A DNA stretch of 64,000 nucleotides from assembly GCF_004337505.1 (NCBI RefSeq), contig NZ_SJZI01000044.1, forward strand, positions 35,319 to 99,318, read 5' to 3'. The translations under genes were made by a program, and so were the position numbers. Under the pieces are notes generated by a model. That model searched no databases, was not told the origin of the DNA, and saw only the letters and a program-made list of their open reading frames with translations. Below, in pieces: positions 1 through 7,982 of this stretch. Source of the DNA: Flaviaestuariibacter flavus (GTDB lineage: Bacteria; Bacteroidota; Bacteroidia; Chitinophagales; Chitinophagaceae). Every line of letters begins with the position of its first letter. Position 1 is the stretch's first letter.

Positions 1-2
1 TG

Positions 3-431
3 GTACTGCGCGGCATCAAGACGCTCCACGTGCGTATGCAGCGCCATTGCGAGAACGGCGCCAAAGTGGCGCACTGGCTGCGGCAGCACCCCAAGGTGGC
101 CCGCGTGTACTGGCCGGGCTTTGAGGAGCACCCGGGCTACGCCATCGCCAAAAAGCAGATGCGCGACTTCGGCGGCATGATCTCTTTCGAGCTGAAGAAC
201 GACAGCGTGGAAGAGGTACGCCGTGTGCTTTCCAACACGCACGTGTTTTCTCTGGCCGAAAGCCTTGGCGGCATCGAGTCGCTCATCAACCACCCGGCTT
301 CGATGACGCATGCTTCCATCCCACGGGAAGAGCGTATCAAGAACGGCCTGAACGATTCGCTCATCCGGCTCAGTGTGGGTATTGAGGATGTGGAAGATAT
401 TATTGAAGACCTGAACCAGGCCATCGGGTAA
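3..431 (+). CDS. Trans-sulfuration PLP enzyme, C-terminal part (cut by window edge)
   Basis: The reading frame is open from the window edge to a TAA at 429-431, giving about 142 residues of C-terminus. The segment SLAESLGGIESLINHPASMT followed by a conserved Arg in LIRLSVGIED is the C-terminal signature of the cystathionine gamma-synthase/beta- or gamma-lyase family (Cys/Met metabolism PLP-dependent enzymes), where the Arg binds the substrate carboxylate. The PLP lysine lies outside the window, so lyase, synthase and sulfhydrylase cannot be told apart. A strong hairpin follows the stop. The family is well supported; the exact reaction is not. Confidence 0.9.
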   Translation, partial: VLRGIKTLHVRMQRHCENGAKVAHWLRQHPKVARVYWPGFEEHPGYAIAKKQMRDFGGMISFELKNDSVEEVRRVLSNTHVFSLAESLGGIESLINHPASMTHASIPREERIKNGLNDSLIRLSVGIEDVEDIIEDLNQAIG

Positions 432-455
432 GAAGCAGATTATTGCTACAAAAAG

Positions 456-489
456 CACCAAAGGCGTCGCGCAAGCGACGCCTTTGGTG
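456..489 (+). terminator. Perfect 15-bp hairpin after the PLP enzyme
   Basis: A perfect 15-bp stem (CACCAAAGGCGTCGC) closes on a GCAA loop, 25 bases after the stop codon. There is no T run on the plus strand. The A-rich flank at 451-454 would give a short T run only for minus-strand transcripts. The likely role is termination or 3'-end protection of the upstream mRNA. Confidence 0.75.
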
Positions 490-530
490 TCAATGCGGCC
501 ATAACTTTACAACGGTCAACACCCGCTGAT

Positions 531-1298
531 TTGTCATCGACTTTCGATATAAAATCTTTCCTCGACCGCAAGGTGGCCGAATACAACGTCCCCTCCTTCA
601 TTCCCGCCGACCCCATCTCGGTGCCGCACCGTTTTACGAACCGCGCCGACATCGAGATCGCGGGTTTCTTTGCGGCACTCTTTGCCTGGGGCAACCGCAC
701 CACTATCATCAACAAGGCCAATGAGCTGGTGGACCTCATGGATGGGGCGCCGCACCAGTTTGTGACGCAGCATGCCGAGGCCGACCTAAAGCGCTTCCTC
801 AACTTCCGGCACCGCACCTTCAACCCGACGGATATCCTGTACCTGATCCATTTCTTCCGGCGACATTACGGCCAAAGCGATACGCTCGAAACCGCCTTCG
901 TGCCCGGTGCTTTTGAAGGGATGGAAGCGGCACTCAACTATTTTCATACTTATATTTTCGATGACCCCGATGCGCCGCCGCGCACGCGCAAGCACATTGC
1001 CGCGCCCTTCAAAGGCAGCACCTGCAAGCGCCTCAATATGTTCCTGCGGTGGATGGTGCGCCGCGACGGGCAGGGCGTCGACTTCGGCATCTGGCAACGC
1101 CTGGAGCCCGCCGACCTCATCATTCCCGTCGACCTGCACGTGGCCCGTGTAGCCCGCCGCTTCGGGCTGCTGGAGCGGCAGCAAACCGACTGGACGGCGG
1201 CGGTTGAGCTGACCACGCGGCTCCGCGACTTCGATCCCGGTGACCCCGTGAAGTACGACTTCGCGCTGTTCAGCCTGGGCGTGGGCGAGCGTTTTTAG
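531..1298 (+). CDS. TIGR02757 family (DUF2400) protein
   Basis: This 255-residue protein matches the TIGR02757/DUF2400 family of Bacteroidota and Epsilonproteobacteria by its length and by segments such as DIEIAGFFAALFAWGNR near the N-terminus and PVDLHVARVARRFGLL near the C-terminus. The latter resembles the helix-hairpin-helix/Asp region of endonuclease III-like proteins. No biochemical role is established for the family as far as I know. The only usable start in frame is TTG at 531; there is no ATG between the preceding gene and the conserved N-terminus. No Shine-Dalgarno sequence is visible. Confidence 0.85.
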   Translation: MSSTFDIKSFLDRKVAEYNVPSFIPADPISVPHRFTNRADIEIAGFFAALFAWGNRTTIINKANELVDLMDGAPHQFVTQHAEADLKRFLNFRHRTFNPTDILYLIHFFRRHYGQSDTLETAFVPGAFEGMEAALNYFHTYIFDDPDAPPRTRKHIAAPFKGSTCKRLNMFLRWMVRRDGQGVDFGIWQRLEPADLIIPVDLHVARVARRFGLLERQQTDWTAAVELTTRLRDFDPGDPVKYDFALFSLGVGERF

Positions 1299-1368
1299 GA
1301 TCCGGAACCCCTTCAATCTTTGAATCTGGAATCGGTGCGTACGCTTTCCGGGTTACCTTTCCGTTGAT

Positions 1369-1671
1369 ATGACTCCGCTTGAGGAACAAATCAAAAAGAT
1401 TGATGCCCTGATGACCGAAGAGGACGCGCGTTTTTACCGGCTCGCGGCCCTGCTCAACGAGGCCATCCTGCACGATTTCGAGTCGGTGGTGCGCCTCCTC
1501 TACCGGGTTGACGTACCCGAAAAGAAAGTCCGCGCTGCATTAGCCGAAAACAATGCCGATGCCGGCACCGTGCTGGCCCGTCTCCTGCTGGAGCGCGAGC
1601 GCGAAAAAGCTGCTTCCCGCGCGCGCTACCGGATGCCCGACGAGGATATCCCGGAAGACGAGCGTTGGTAG
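1369..1671 (+). CDS. Small conserved hypothetical protein
   Basis: An ATG-initiated 100-residue ORF with GC-rich codon use like its neighbours and an acidic, charged C-terminus ending in PDEDIPEDERW. The sequence looks all-helical with no signal peptide or membrane segment, so it is probably cytoplasmic. The N-terminal 60 residues (LEEQIKKIDALMTEEDARFY and following) have the look of a compact helical bundle. I do not recognise the family. It lies 70 bases after the TIGR02757 gene and may be co-transcribed with it. Confidence 0.7.
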   Translation: MTPLEEQIKKIDALMTEEDARFYRLAALLNEAILHDFESVVRLLYRVDVPEKKVRAALAENNADAGTVLARLLLEREREKAASRARYRMPDEDIPEDERW

Positions 1672-1695
1672 CATCGGGGAATCTGGAATCTTTCG

Positions 1696-1737
1696 ATCTG
1701 GAATCTGTGGTTGACCGCTGCATTTCAGATTCCAGAT
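1696..1737 (+). repeat. Intergenic inverted repeat of the AATCTGGAATC type
   Basis: ATCTGGAATCTG at 1696-1707 is repeated as its reverse complement at 1726-1737, giving a 12-bp stem with an 18-base loop. Further copies of the TGGAATC word occur at about 1325-1335 and 1680-1690, on either side of the small gene at 1369-1671. The element is a local palindromic repeat family of unknown function, perhaps also ending transcription. Confidence 0.6.
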
Positions 1738-1804
1738 TTCCGGATTGCAGATGCCCGGGAACATGCGGCATAAGTTTTTTGCAGATCCTGCCAAACAGGA
1801 TTTT

Positions 1805-3328
1805 ATGCAAAGAGACGGCGCTACCCAAAGCCTATGGCAAAGTAATGTCCCCGACCACGCCGACTCGGGCAGCATGCCCGACAGGCCGGTAGATGTGCTC
1901 ATCGTTGGCGGTGGCATTACGGGTCTTGGCACTGCACTGCGGCTGCAGCAAATGGGAAAGTCCTGCATCGTAGCCGAATCCCATTCGTTGTGCTACGGTA
2001 CCACCGGCGGCACAACGGCCCACCTCAATACCTTTTTTGATACCACGTATGATATAGTGGAGTCGGACTTCAGCGAGGATGCGGCGCGCCTGCTGCACAC
2101 CGCCGCCCGCTCCGCCCTCGACCTGGTGAAGCGTAATATTGCCGAGCTCGGCATTGACTGCGGCCACTCGGAGCGTGACGGCTATGTATATGCGCAAACC
2201 GCGGATCAGGAGCATCAGCTCGACAAGATGTTCCAGGCTTCCGTCAATGCCGGTGCCGAAGTGGAATACACCGACCAGATTCCCGTGCCTTTTCCTTTCC
2301 GCAAGGCCATCGTTTACCGCAGGCAGGCGCAGTTCCACCCAACCCGCTACGTGATGGCGTTGGCAAAAGCCTTCGTGGCCGCCGGCGGCCGCATCCTGCA
2401 AGGCTGCCGGGTGGAGCAGTTCGACAAAGTGGGTGAATTGCTCTCAGTGCACACCTCGCGCGGCGACATCCAGGCACACTGGCTCATCTGGGCCACGCAC
2501 ATCCCGCCGGGCATCAACCTGCTGCACTTCCGCAACGCCCCCTACCGCAGCTATGCACTGGCACTTACGCTCGACAACGACCAATATCCCGAGGGGCTGG
2601 CCTACGATCTTTACGACCCGTACCATTACTTCCGCACCCAGGAAGTAGACGGTCGACGCTACCTCATCGCCGGCGGCGAAGACCATAAAACCGCGCATGT
2701 GACCAACACCGACCAGTGCTTTTTTGCGCTGGAAGCCTACGTGCGCAACCATTTCGCAGTGGGCGAGGTAGCCTTCCGCTGGTCATCGCAATACTACGAG
2801 CCGGCCGACGGCCTGCCTTATATCGGACACCTGCCGGGCAATCCGGAGAAGGTGCTGGTGGCCACCGGCTACAGCGGCAACGGCATGACCTACAGCCATA
2901 TTGCCGCAATGACACTCACCGATCTCATTGTAAAAGGCGATAGCGGTTATGCATCCCTGTTCGCTCCCGGCCGGGTAAAGCCCGTCGCCGGATTCATGGA
3001 CTTCGTAAAGGAGAACGCCGACGTAGTGGCCCAGTTCGTGGGTAAGCGCATCAAAACAGAAAAGCTCCGCGAGCTCGCCGACCTGGCACCGGGCGAAGGG
3101 CGTCTGGTGAAGTTCGAAGGGCACAACATCGCGCTTTATAAAAACGATGCGGGGAAACTGTTTGCGCTCAACCCGGTGTGTACGCACGCGAAATGCGTTG
3201 TTGACTGGAACCGCGCCGAGCAAAGCTGGGACTGCCCCTGCCATGGTGCGCGCTACTCGGTTACCGGCGATGTGCTCACCGGCCCGGCGCGTGCCAACCT
3301 GGAGCAGATCGACCTGGAGGATCTGTAG
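1805..3328 (+). CDS. FAD-dependent oxidoreductase with C-terminal Rieske domain
   Basis: The protein of about 507 residues has an N-terminal FAD-binding Rossmann motif (VLIVGGGITGLGTA) of the DAO family and ends with a Rieske [2Fe-2S] domain whose ligands are visible as CTHAKC and CPCHG. The family couples amine or other substrate oxidation to an iron-sulfur centre; the substrate is unknown. The ATG at 1805 is preferred because the family typically begins with a RDG...SLWQ-like N-terminus and a weak AGGA lies just upstream. In-frame starts at 1745 (TTG), 1751 and 1763 would add up to 20 residues that look like translated repeat DNA. Confidence 0.88.
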   Translation: MQRDGATQSLWQSNVPDHADSGSMPDRPVDVLIVGGGITGLGTALRLQQMGKSCIVAESHSLCYGTTGGTTAHLNTFFDTTYDIVESDFSEDAARLLHTAARSALDLVKRNIAELGIDCGHSERDGYVYAQTADQEHQLDKMFQASVNAGAEVEYTDQIPVPFPFRKAIVYRRQAQFHPTRYVMALAKAFVAAGGRILQGCRVEQFDKVGELLSVHTSRGDIQAHWLIWATHIPPGINLLHFRNAPYRSYALALTLDNDQYPEGLAYDLYDPYHYFRTQEVDGRRYLIAGGEDHKTAHVTNTDQCFFALEAYVRNHFAVGEVAFRWSSQYYEPADGLPYIGHLPGNPEKVLVATGYSGNGMTYSHIAAMTLTDLIVKGDSGYASLFAPGRVKPVAGFMDFVKENADVVAQFVGKRIKTEKLRELADLAPGEGRLVKFEGHNIALYKNDAGKLFALNPVCTHAKCVVDWNRAEQSWDCPCHGARYSVTGDVLTGPARANLEQIDLEDL

Positions 3329-3332
3329 TGGA

Positions 3333-3456
3333 GAGAAAGAACGCAGATTTTTTATGATTTATATGATTAACGCAGATAACGTTGCTGGCGTAAGCCAATT
3401 ATAAAAAAATCATAACCAATCTGCGTATCCCGCTCGCGGGATCAGCGTTCTTTCTC
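3333..3456. repeat. Long AT-rich intergenic palindrome
   Basis: The left arm at 3333-3359 (GAGAAAGAACGCAG then ATTTTTTATGATT) matches the reverse complement of two blocks on the right, 3408-3425 and 3442-3456. A smaller hairpin (ATCCCGCTCGCGGGAT, 3427-3442) sits inside the right arm. The element fills nearly the whole gap between the FAD/Rieske gene and the SRPBCC gene. It resembles the dispersed palindromic repeats common in Bacteroidota genomes and has no coding capacity. Confidence 0.7.
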
Positions 3457-3487
3457 AACCATCTGGCTGCTCCGCTGTTTAATCATT

Positions 3488-3949
3488 ATGAGCGTTTACG
3501 TATTGAAGCAGGTGCAACGCATGCCCATCAGCCGCGATGAGGCGTGGCAATTCTTTTCTCATGCAAAGAACCTTGCGGTCATCACGCCGGGACACCTCAA
3601 CCTGAAGTTCACCAACGAGCTTTTCGATGAAGAGACCTATCCCGGGCAGATCATTACGTACAAAGTGAAGCCGCTTTTCGGCATCCCGCTTTTCTGGATG
3701 ACTGAAATCACGCACGTGCAGCGGCCGCGCTACTTTGTAGACGAGCAGCGGAAAGGGCCCTACGCCATGTGGCACCACGAGCACCATTTCAAGGAAGTTG
3801 AAGGCGGCACCGAGATGACGGATATCATTCACTACCGTCTCCCCTTCGGTGCGCTGGGCCGGATCGGCGCCGGCTTTATACGCAAACAGCTCGATGAGCT
3901 CTTTGCCTACAGGAAGCAAAAGATCACCGAGCTGTTCGGGACGCTTTAA
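3488..3949 (+). CDS. SRPBCC family ligand-binding protein
   Basis: The 153-residue protein begins with a pattern typical of Bacteroidota SRPBCC (START-like) proteins: a short strand, then SRDEAWQFFSHAKNLAVITP, and it contains HVQRPRYFVDEQRKGPYAMWHHEHHF. The fold forms a deep hydrophobic cavity for a small ligand; no ligand or reaction is known for this branch. It has no signal peptide. It converges with the BlaR1-like gene with only 4 bases between the two stop codons. Confidence 0.85.
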   Translation: MSVYVLKQVQRMPISRDEAWQFFSHAKNLAVITPGHLNLKFTNELFDEETYPGQIITYKVKPLFGIPLFWMTEITHVQRPRYFVDEQRKGPYAMWHHEHHFKEVEGGTEMTDIIHYRLPFGALGRIGAGFIRKQLDELFAYRKQKITELFGTL

Positions 3950-3953
3950 TGGG

Positions 3954-6167
3954 TTACTTTATGTGGTAGGCAAGCGCCGGGAGCTTTTTAAATTCACCGT
4001 TTTTCGTGCGGGCGATGCGTTTTTCCACGATGATGGTTCCGCCGCGCAGCACCTGCGGGAGCGACTCGCCGATCTTCGGGCTGATGCGGCCATCGGTAAC
4101 CGGAACTTCAAAAACGTCCCTGTTGTTGAGATCCGTGCTGTACACCGCGCTTTCCAGCGTTTCACCCTCGGGGCAAAGTAGCTTCTCTACGGGTGTCTGA
4201 ACAAGCTCCTCAAGTGTCAGCGTTCGCGTCGGTCCGGTCAGTGCCTGGAGCATGGGATCGGTGGCGGGGTCGATGGTGGTCGCTTCTGCAGTGCCTTTCT
4301 GCGCATCTGTTGCGATCCTGTCACCACTGATGCTGATGCCCTGCCGGCTTTCGGCAGCCTTGTGTGAAAGCCGCTCCCGGGTGCCGTCGGCATGCATGGC
4401 AATCACGGTGCCGTCGGGCTTTACGTCGAGGCGTTTGATCGGATTGCCGGCTGCTTCGTCGCGCAGCTGTGTCTGCAACTCTCTTTTTTTGTCTTCAAGA
4501 AAGCGGATCAACTCTTCGGTCATTTCCCGGTGGCCGGCATCTTTCAGCTCTTTGCGTAGTGCGGCGAGGCGCGCGTCGACAAAGGCGATCTTTTGCCGTA
4601 AAGTGCCGGTGTCGTCGGCTGCAATACCCGCACCGGGCACGCCTTTCGGCGCAGGCGCCTGGGAGACAGCTGTACTATCCAGGCGCTGCCGGTAGCGTGC
4701 AATGGCGTTGAGAATCTTCTTTGCAATACGTTCCTGGTTGGCGGGCGACTGGATAAACGCGCGGTCTTTTTCATTATTGATGTACCCAAGCTCGAGCAGG
4801 GCGGCGGGGCAGGGGGCCTGGTCGATGACCCATACGCCCTGCTTGCGCGACTGGAGCTTTGCATCGGTTGTATAAATACCGGACAGTGCGCCCAGGATTG
4901 CCGATCCGATCACACGGCTCTGGTTAAAACGTGTGCTGTCGCGCGATAGCAGAACGCTGAAGCCACTCCACTTCGTTGTCGGCTTCATGCCGCTGGCATC
5001 TTCGGCGGAAGCGTTTACGTGCAGACTCAGGAACAGGTCGGCCCCCTGTGCGACAACAGGACGCACCCTGAGCGGAACGATCTTTTCGTCACCGCGCGTC
5101 TGGATGATCTTCAGGTTAGGGTCGGCATTAAGCTCGGAGATCTTCAGGGCGATGGCAAGCGTGATCTCGTCTTCGCTGACACCGCCAAAGGAAGCACCAT
5201 TCCAGGCGCCATTTTCCATCCGGCCATGGCCGGCATCGATAACGACGGTGAATTTGCTTTCATTGGTTTGGGTCACAGGCGCCTGTGCTTTTGCGCCGGT
5301 GCGCACCGCGAAGGCGAAGCCGATACCTGCCAGCAGCGGGAGTGCCAGCACGCGGCCGAGGTAACGAACGCGGGTGTTTTGCTTTAACTGGTTGAGCATA
5401 TGGAGTCTTCTTTTGATGGCGTGATGGAAAAAGGGATTGGTAAGATGGCTGTATTGCTGCGGGTAGGCGGCCTGGAGGATGAGCCGCGCCAGCACACCGG
5501 CATCCCGGTTCTTTACGGAGCGCTCGTCGGCAATGAATTCATGCACCAGGTGCAGCTCATTGCGCAGGAGCCAGAAGACGGGATTAAACCAGCACAGCGC
5601 GAGTGCTGCCTGCAGCAGCAGCTTGTCGAACGTATGGCCTTCGCGCACATGCACCAGCTCGTGCTGCAGGATCTGCTGGCCGCTTTCGGAAGCGAGGTCG
5701 AGCTCCGGGTTCCAGAAGATGCGGCGGAAGAACGAGAAGGGAGTTCCCGCCACCGGTGCAAGCACCAGCTCCACGCCGTCGGCGCTGTGCACCGGGTAGC
5801 GGCGCGAAAGCGCGTGCAGGCGCAGGAGCCCGCGCGCGAAATGCAACAGCAGGAGCAGGCCGATGAGCGCATAGATGCCGTATAGAACTGTGCTCCAGTC
5901 AAAGGTGGTGGCGGTGCCGAGCTGCACCGCTTCCATGCGCTCGTTGCCGTCGCTCACAACTTCCAGCAGGCGCATGGGCGTTTCGGAAACGGCTTCGGGT
6001 GTCGCTTCAAGCCGGATGCGCACCAGCGGCAGGAGCAGCGAAAGGGGCACAATGGCCAGCAGGTAAAAGCGGTTCCACTGGTGAAACACCTTGTTGCGCA
6101 GCGCCACATGGTAATAGCCGTACAACAGTGCCGAGCAGAGAATCGATTTGAGCAGGTAGGCGATCAT
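3954..6167 (-). CDS. BlaR1-like M56 metallopeptidase fused to N-acetylmuramoyl-L-alanine amidase
   Basis: In the 737-residue product, residues 1-290 form a membrane-embedded M56 peptidase with hydrophobic segments near 1-18, 33-52, 93-112 and 272-290, a zinc motif HELVH at 169-173 and a downstream glutamate in HEFIADE near 210. Instead of a penicillin-binding sensor, residues from about 305 form an Amidase_3 domain: VVIDAGHG at 308-315, a later Glu, SLHVNAS and LLELGYINN supply the expected zinc ligands and catalytic Glu. The C-terminal 200 residues are a charged linker and a domain I do not recognise. It overlaps the BlaI-like gene by 4 bases, so the two form an operon. The expected role is sensing or editing cell-wall fragments and inactivating the repressor; this is inferred. 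Confidence 0.88.
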   Translation of the reverse strand: MIAYLLKSILCSALLYGYYHVALRNKVFHQWNRFYLLAIVPLSLLLPLVRIRLEATPEAVSETPMRLLEVVSDGNERMEAVQLGTATTFDWSTVLYGIYALIGLLLLLHFARGLLRLHALSRRYPVHSADGVELVLAPVAGTPFSFFRRIFWNPELDLASESGQQILQHELVHVREGHTFDKLLLQAALALCWFNPVFWLLRNELHLVHEFIADERSVKNRDAGVLARLILQAAYPQQYSHLTNPFFHHAIKRRLHMLNQLKQNTRVRYLGRVLALPLLAGIGFAFAVRTGAKAQAPVTQTNESKFTVVIDAGHGRMENGAWNGASFGGVSEDEITLAIALKISELNADPNLKIIQTRGDEKIVPLRVRPVVAQGADLFLSLHVNASAEDASGMKPTTKWSGFSVLLSRDSTRFNQSRVIGSAILGALSGIYTTDAKLQSRKQGVWVIDQAPCPAALLELGYINNEKDRAFIQSPANQERIAKKILNAIARYRQRLDSTAVSQAPAPKGVPGAGIAADDTGTLRQKIAFVDARLAALRKELKDAGHREMTEELIRFLEDKKRELQTQLRDEAAGNPIKRLDVKPDGTVIAMHADGTRERLSHKAAESRQGISISGDRIATDAQKGTAEATTIDPATDPMLQALTGPTRTLTLEELVQTPVEKLLCPEGETLESAVYSTDLNNRDVFEVPVTDGRISPKIGESLPQVLRGGTIIVEKRIARTKNGEFKKLPALAYHIK

Positions 6168-6526
6168 TTCTTTTCTTTTTTGATTTGCTTTACGAGGGCT
6201 TCCAGCTCTTCGAGGCTGAGGCCGTTTTCCTGTACCATAAAGGAAACCGCATCGGTGTAGGAGCCGCTGAAATAGTTCTTCACCATGTTCTTAATAGAGG
6301 CTTTCGAATAAGCCGACTTGGTGACGAGCGGGTAATACTGGTGCTGGCGGCCCACCACGCGGATGGCGGCGAAGCCTTTCTCCACGAGGATCTTGAGCAG
6401 CGTGGCTACCGTGTTCTGGTGCGGCTTCGGCACCGGCAGTGCCTCGAGGATATCGCGGATGAAACCTTCCCTGATCTTCCAGAGTGCCTGCATCACCTGC
6501 TCTTCTGCTTTGGTGAGTGTCTTCAT
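6164..6526 (-). CDS. BlaI/MecI/CopY family transcriptional repressor
   Basis: The 120-residue winged-helix protein begins with LTKAEEQVMQALWKI, the standard opening of the Penicillinase_R family, and continues with HQNTVATLLKILVEKGF, the recognition-helix region. Family members bind dyad operators as dimers and are cleaved after a signal from the partner M56 peptidase, which is encoded immediately downstream and overlaps by 4 bases. Two perfect palindromes upstream are the probable operators. Start at ATG 6526. Confidence 0.92.
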   Translation of the reverse strand: MKTLTKAEEQVMQALWKIREGFIRDILEALPVPKPHQNTVATLLKILVEKGFAAIRVVGRQHQYYPLVTKSAYSKASIKNMVKNYFSGSYTDAVSFMVQENGLSLEELEALVKQIKKEKK

Positions 6527-6692
6527 GTGTGAGAGAGTTAATTAGTCTATTGGTCTATTGGTTAATTGGGAAGGCGGTTGCTAAGGGTATAGACCTTACG
6601 GTTCGGGCTGCTCTTATTGGAGGCCGTATGCCGCAATCCGCTGTTGGTTCTATTCTTTAAAACCCCAGAACCTCAGAACCTTCTCCTGAACG

Positions 6693-6737
6693 CTAACCTA
6701 CAACTAATATTTTAGTTGACAAACTAAAGTTTTAGTT
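6693..6737 (-). promoter_or_regulatory. Promoter with twin BlaI-type operators
   Basis: Two perfect palindromes lie in tandem: CAACTAATATTTTAGTTG at 6701-6718 and AACTAAAGTTTTAGTT at 6722-6737, with centres 20 bp apart (about two helical turns). On the minus strand a TTTG (6723-6720) is followed after exactly 19 bases by TAGGTTAG (6700-6693), close to the Bacteroidota -33/-7 promoter; the first palindrome fills the spacer. Binding there would block the promoter of the BlaI/BlaR1 operon. The sites could also affect the plus-strand gene at 6786. Confidence 0.75.
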
Positions 6738-6785
6738 ATAGAAGAAAATTTTTGGAACGGATGGGGTGCAGGTCATCTTTGCCGG

Positions 6786-7088
6786 ATGCAATACATCTAT
6801 CATGTAACCACCCGCGCCGAGTGGGAGCGGGCACAGCAGGAAGGCGCTTACCGGGCGGCGTCGCTTCCCGTGGAAGGCTTTATCCACGCCAGCGCCGACG
6901 AGCGCCAGGTGCAGGGCGTGCTGCAACGCTATTTCGCCGGTCAGAAAGACCTGGTGAAGCTCACCATCGATACCCGGAAACTCACCCATGAGCTGAAGTG
7001 GGAGCTTGCCCCTTCGGTTAACGAAGAATTCCCGCATATCTACGGTCCGCTGAACCTGGATGCGGTAGCGGAGATCTCCGATCTCTGA
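6786..7088 (+). CDS. DUF952 domain-containing protein
   Basis: The 100-residue protein matches the DUF952 family along its whole length: it opens with IYHVTTRAEWERAQQEGAY and has the conserved GFIHASADERQV and FPHIYGPLNLDAV segments. The family is related to ADP-ribosyltransferase-like folds by published fold assignments, but its activity is unknown. A near-consensus -7 box (CATCTTTG, 6773-6780) ends 5 bases before the ATG. Confidence 0.9.
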   Translation: MQYIYHVTTRAEWERAQQEGAYRAASLPVEGFIHASADERQVQGVLQRYFAGQKDLVKLTIDTRKLTHELKWELAPSVNEEFPHIYGPLNLDAVAEISDL

Positions 7089-7117
7089 TCTCCGATGTCC
7101 GATCTATGCGCCAAAAG

Positions 7118-7145
7118 AAAATGGATCGCTTTGCGATCCATTTTT
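7118..7145. terminator. Bidirectional terminator
   Basis: A perfect 12-bp stem, AAAATGGATCGC with loop TTT, has A runs on the left and T runs on the right, so it can act for both converging genes (6786-7088 on plus and 7184-7837 on minus). It is embedded in a larger inverted repeat made of GATCTCCGAT/ATCGGAGATC words at about 7078-7106 and 7155-7177. Confidence 0.85.
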
Positions 7146-7183
7146 AATAAAATCAGACATCCGATATCGGAGATCGAAACATT

Positions 7184-7837
7184 TTATCCGGGCATCCGGG
7201 CAATGTACTTTTCAATCTGCTTGATCTGGTCTACGATCTGAGGTGTGGTGGGCTTGCAGGCCTTTGCCTTGCGGAAGAAATCCTTGGCGGCGCGGAACTC
7301 ACGCTTGTTCATCATCAGGCTGCTCATCTGCAAGTAGGCGGCCGCCTGGCTTTCCTTGTCCTGCAGGCCTTTACGCAGTGCCTCGCGGATATAGCGCTCA
7401 CCGGTCTTGAGGTCGTTTTTCTGGAGGGCCAGCATACCCATCTGCAGCATTGAAGCGCCTTCAGCTTCCTTCATCGGCATGCCCAGGTCGAGCCCTTTCT
7501 TCATGTTTACCTCGGCGCTGTCGAAGCGCTGGTTCATCATGTCGATATTTCCTTTTAACGTATAGTAAACCGAGCGGATCGGCTTGTACAGCAGGTTGGG
7601 AAACTTTACCGAGTCGATCACCTTCTGGGCCGCTTCCATATTGCCGCTCTCCATATGTTCCTGGATAAGGCGCAGCGGGCCGAAGAAGAAGTGCCCGAAG
7701 ATCATAATGGCACCCACGAAATAGAGGGGGAAGACCGGCCAGAAGCCGCTGATGGTCAGGTTCAGCGCCAGCCCGCCCAGGATAAGCAGGATGCCGATCG
7801 GGAGGCGGTAGCGGATGAGGGTATTGTAGAATTTCAT
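7184..7837 (-). CDS. Membrane-anchored tetratricopeptide repeat protein
   Basis: The protein of about 217 residues has two hydrophobic helices in the first 60 residues (LPIGILLILGGLALNL and VFPLYFVGAIMIFGHFFF) followed by about four TPR-like helical pairs (for example MEAAQKVIDSVKF, FDSAEVNMKKGLDLG, LKTGERYIREALRKG, FRAAKDFFRKAKAC). It is probably an inner-membrane scaffold with cytoplasmic TPRs. The ATG at 7837 (MKFYNTLIRYR) is preferred over the TTG at 7858 because a perfect -7 box sits at 7856-7863. The partner is unknown. Confidence 0.82.
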   Translation of the reverse strand: MKFYNTLIRYRLPIGILLILGGLALNLTISGFWPVFPLYFVGAIMIFGHFFFGPLRLIQEHMESGNMEAAQKVIDSVKFPNLLYKPIRSVYYTLKGNIDMMNQRFDSAEVNMKKGLDLGMPMKEAEGASMLQMGMLALQKNDLKTGERYIREALRKGLQDKESQAAAYLQMSSLMMNKREFRAAKDFFRKAKACKPTTPQIVDQIKQIEKYIARMPG

Positions 7838-7855
7838 AATATTCCTAAAGGGGGG

Positions 7856-7863
7856 CAAAGATA
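7856..7863 (-). promoter_or_regulatory. Bacteroidota -7 promoter box (TATCTTTG)
   Basis: The minus strand reads TATCTTTG, a perfect TAnnTTTG. About 20 bases further upstream is a TTGG that can serve as the -33 element. Transcription would begin some 10-15 bases before the ATG of the TPR gene at 7837. Confidence 0.6.
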
Positions 7864-7952
7864 AGCGCTATCGGACAGATGGCCCAAGGTACGGGCCGCA
7901 AAGCACCCGCTTTCCGTCGCGCCGCCCCCCGCAAAAGCCGCCCCGGGTAGCT

Positions 7953-7960
7953 TATGTTTG
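7953..7960 (+). promoter_or_regulatory. Bacteroidota -7 promoter box (TATGTTTG)
   Basis: A perfect TAnnTTTG lies 22 bases before the ATG of the VOC gene at 7983. No clear -33 TTG is seen at the usual spacing. Confidence 0.55.
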
Positions 7961-7982
7961 CTGCTCACCGCAAACAAGCGCT

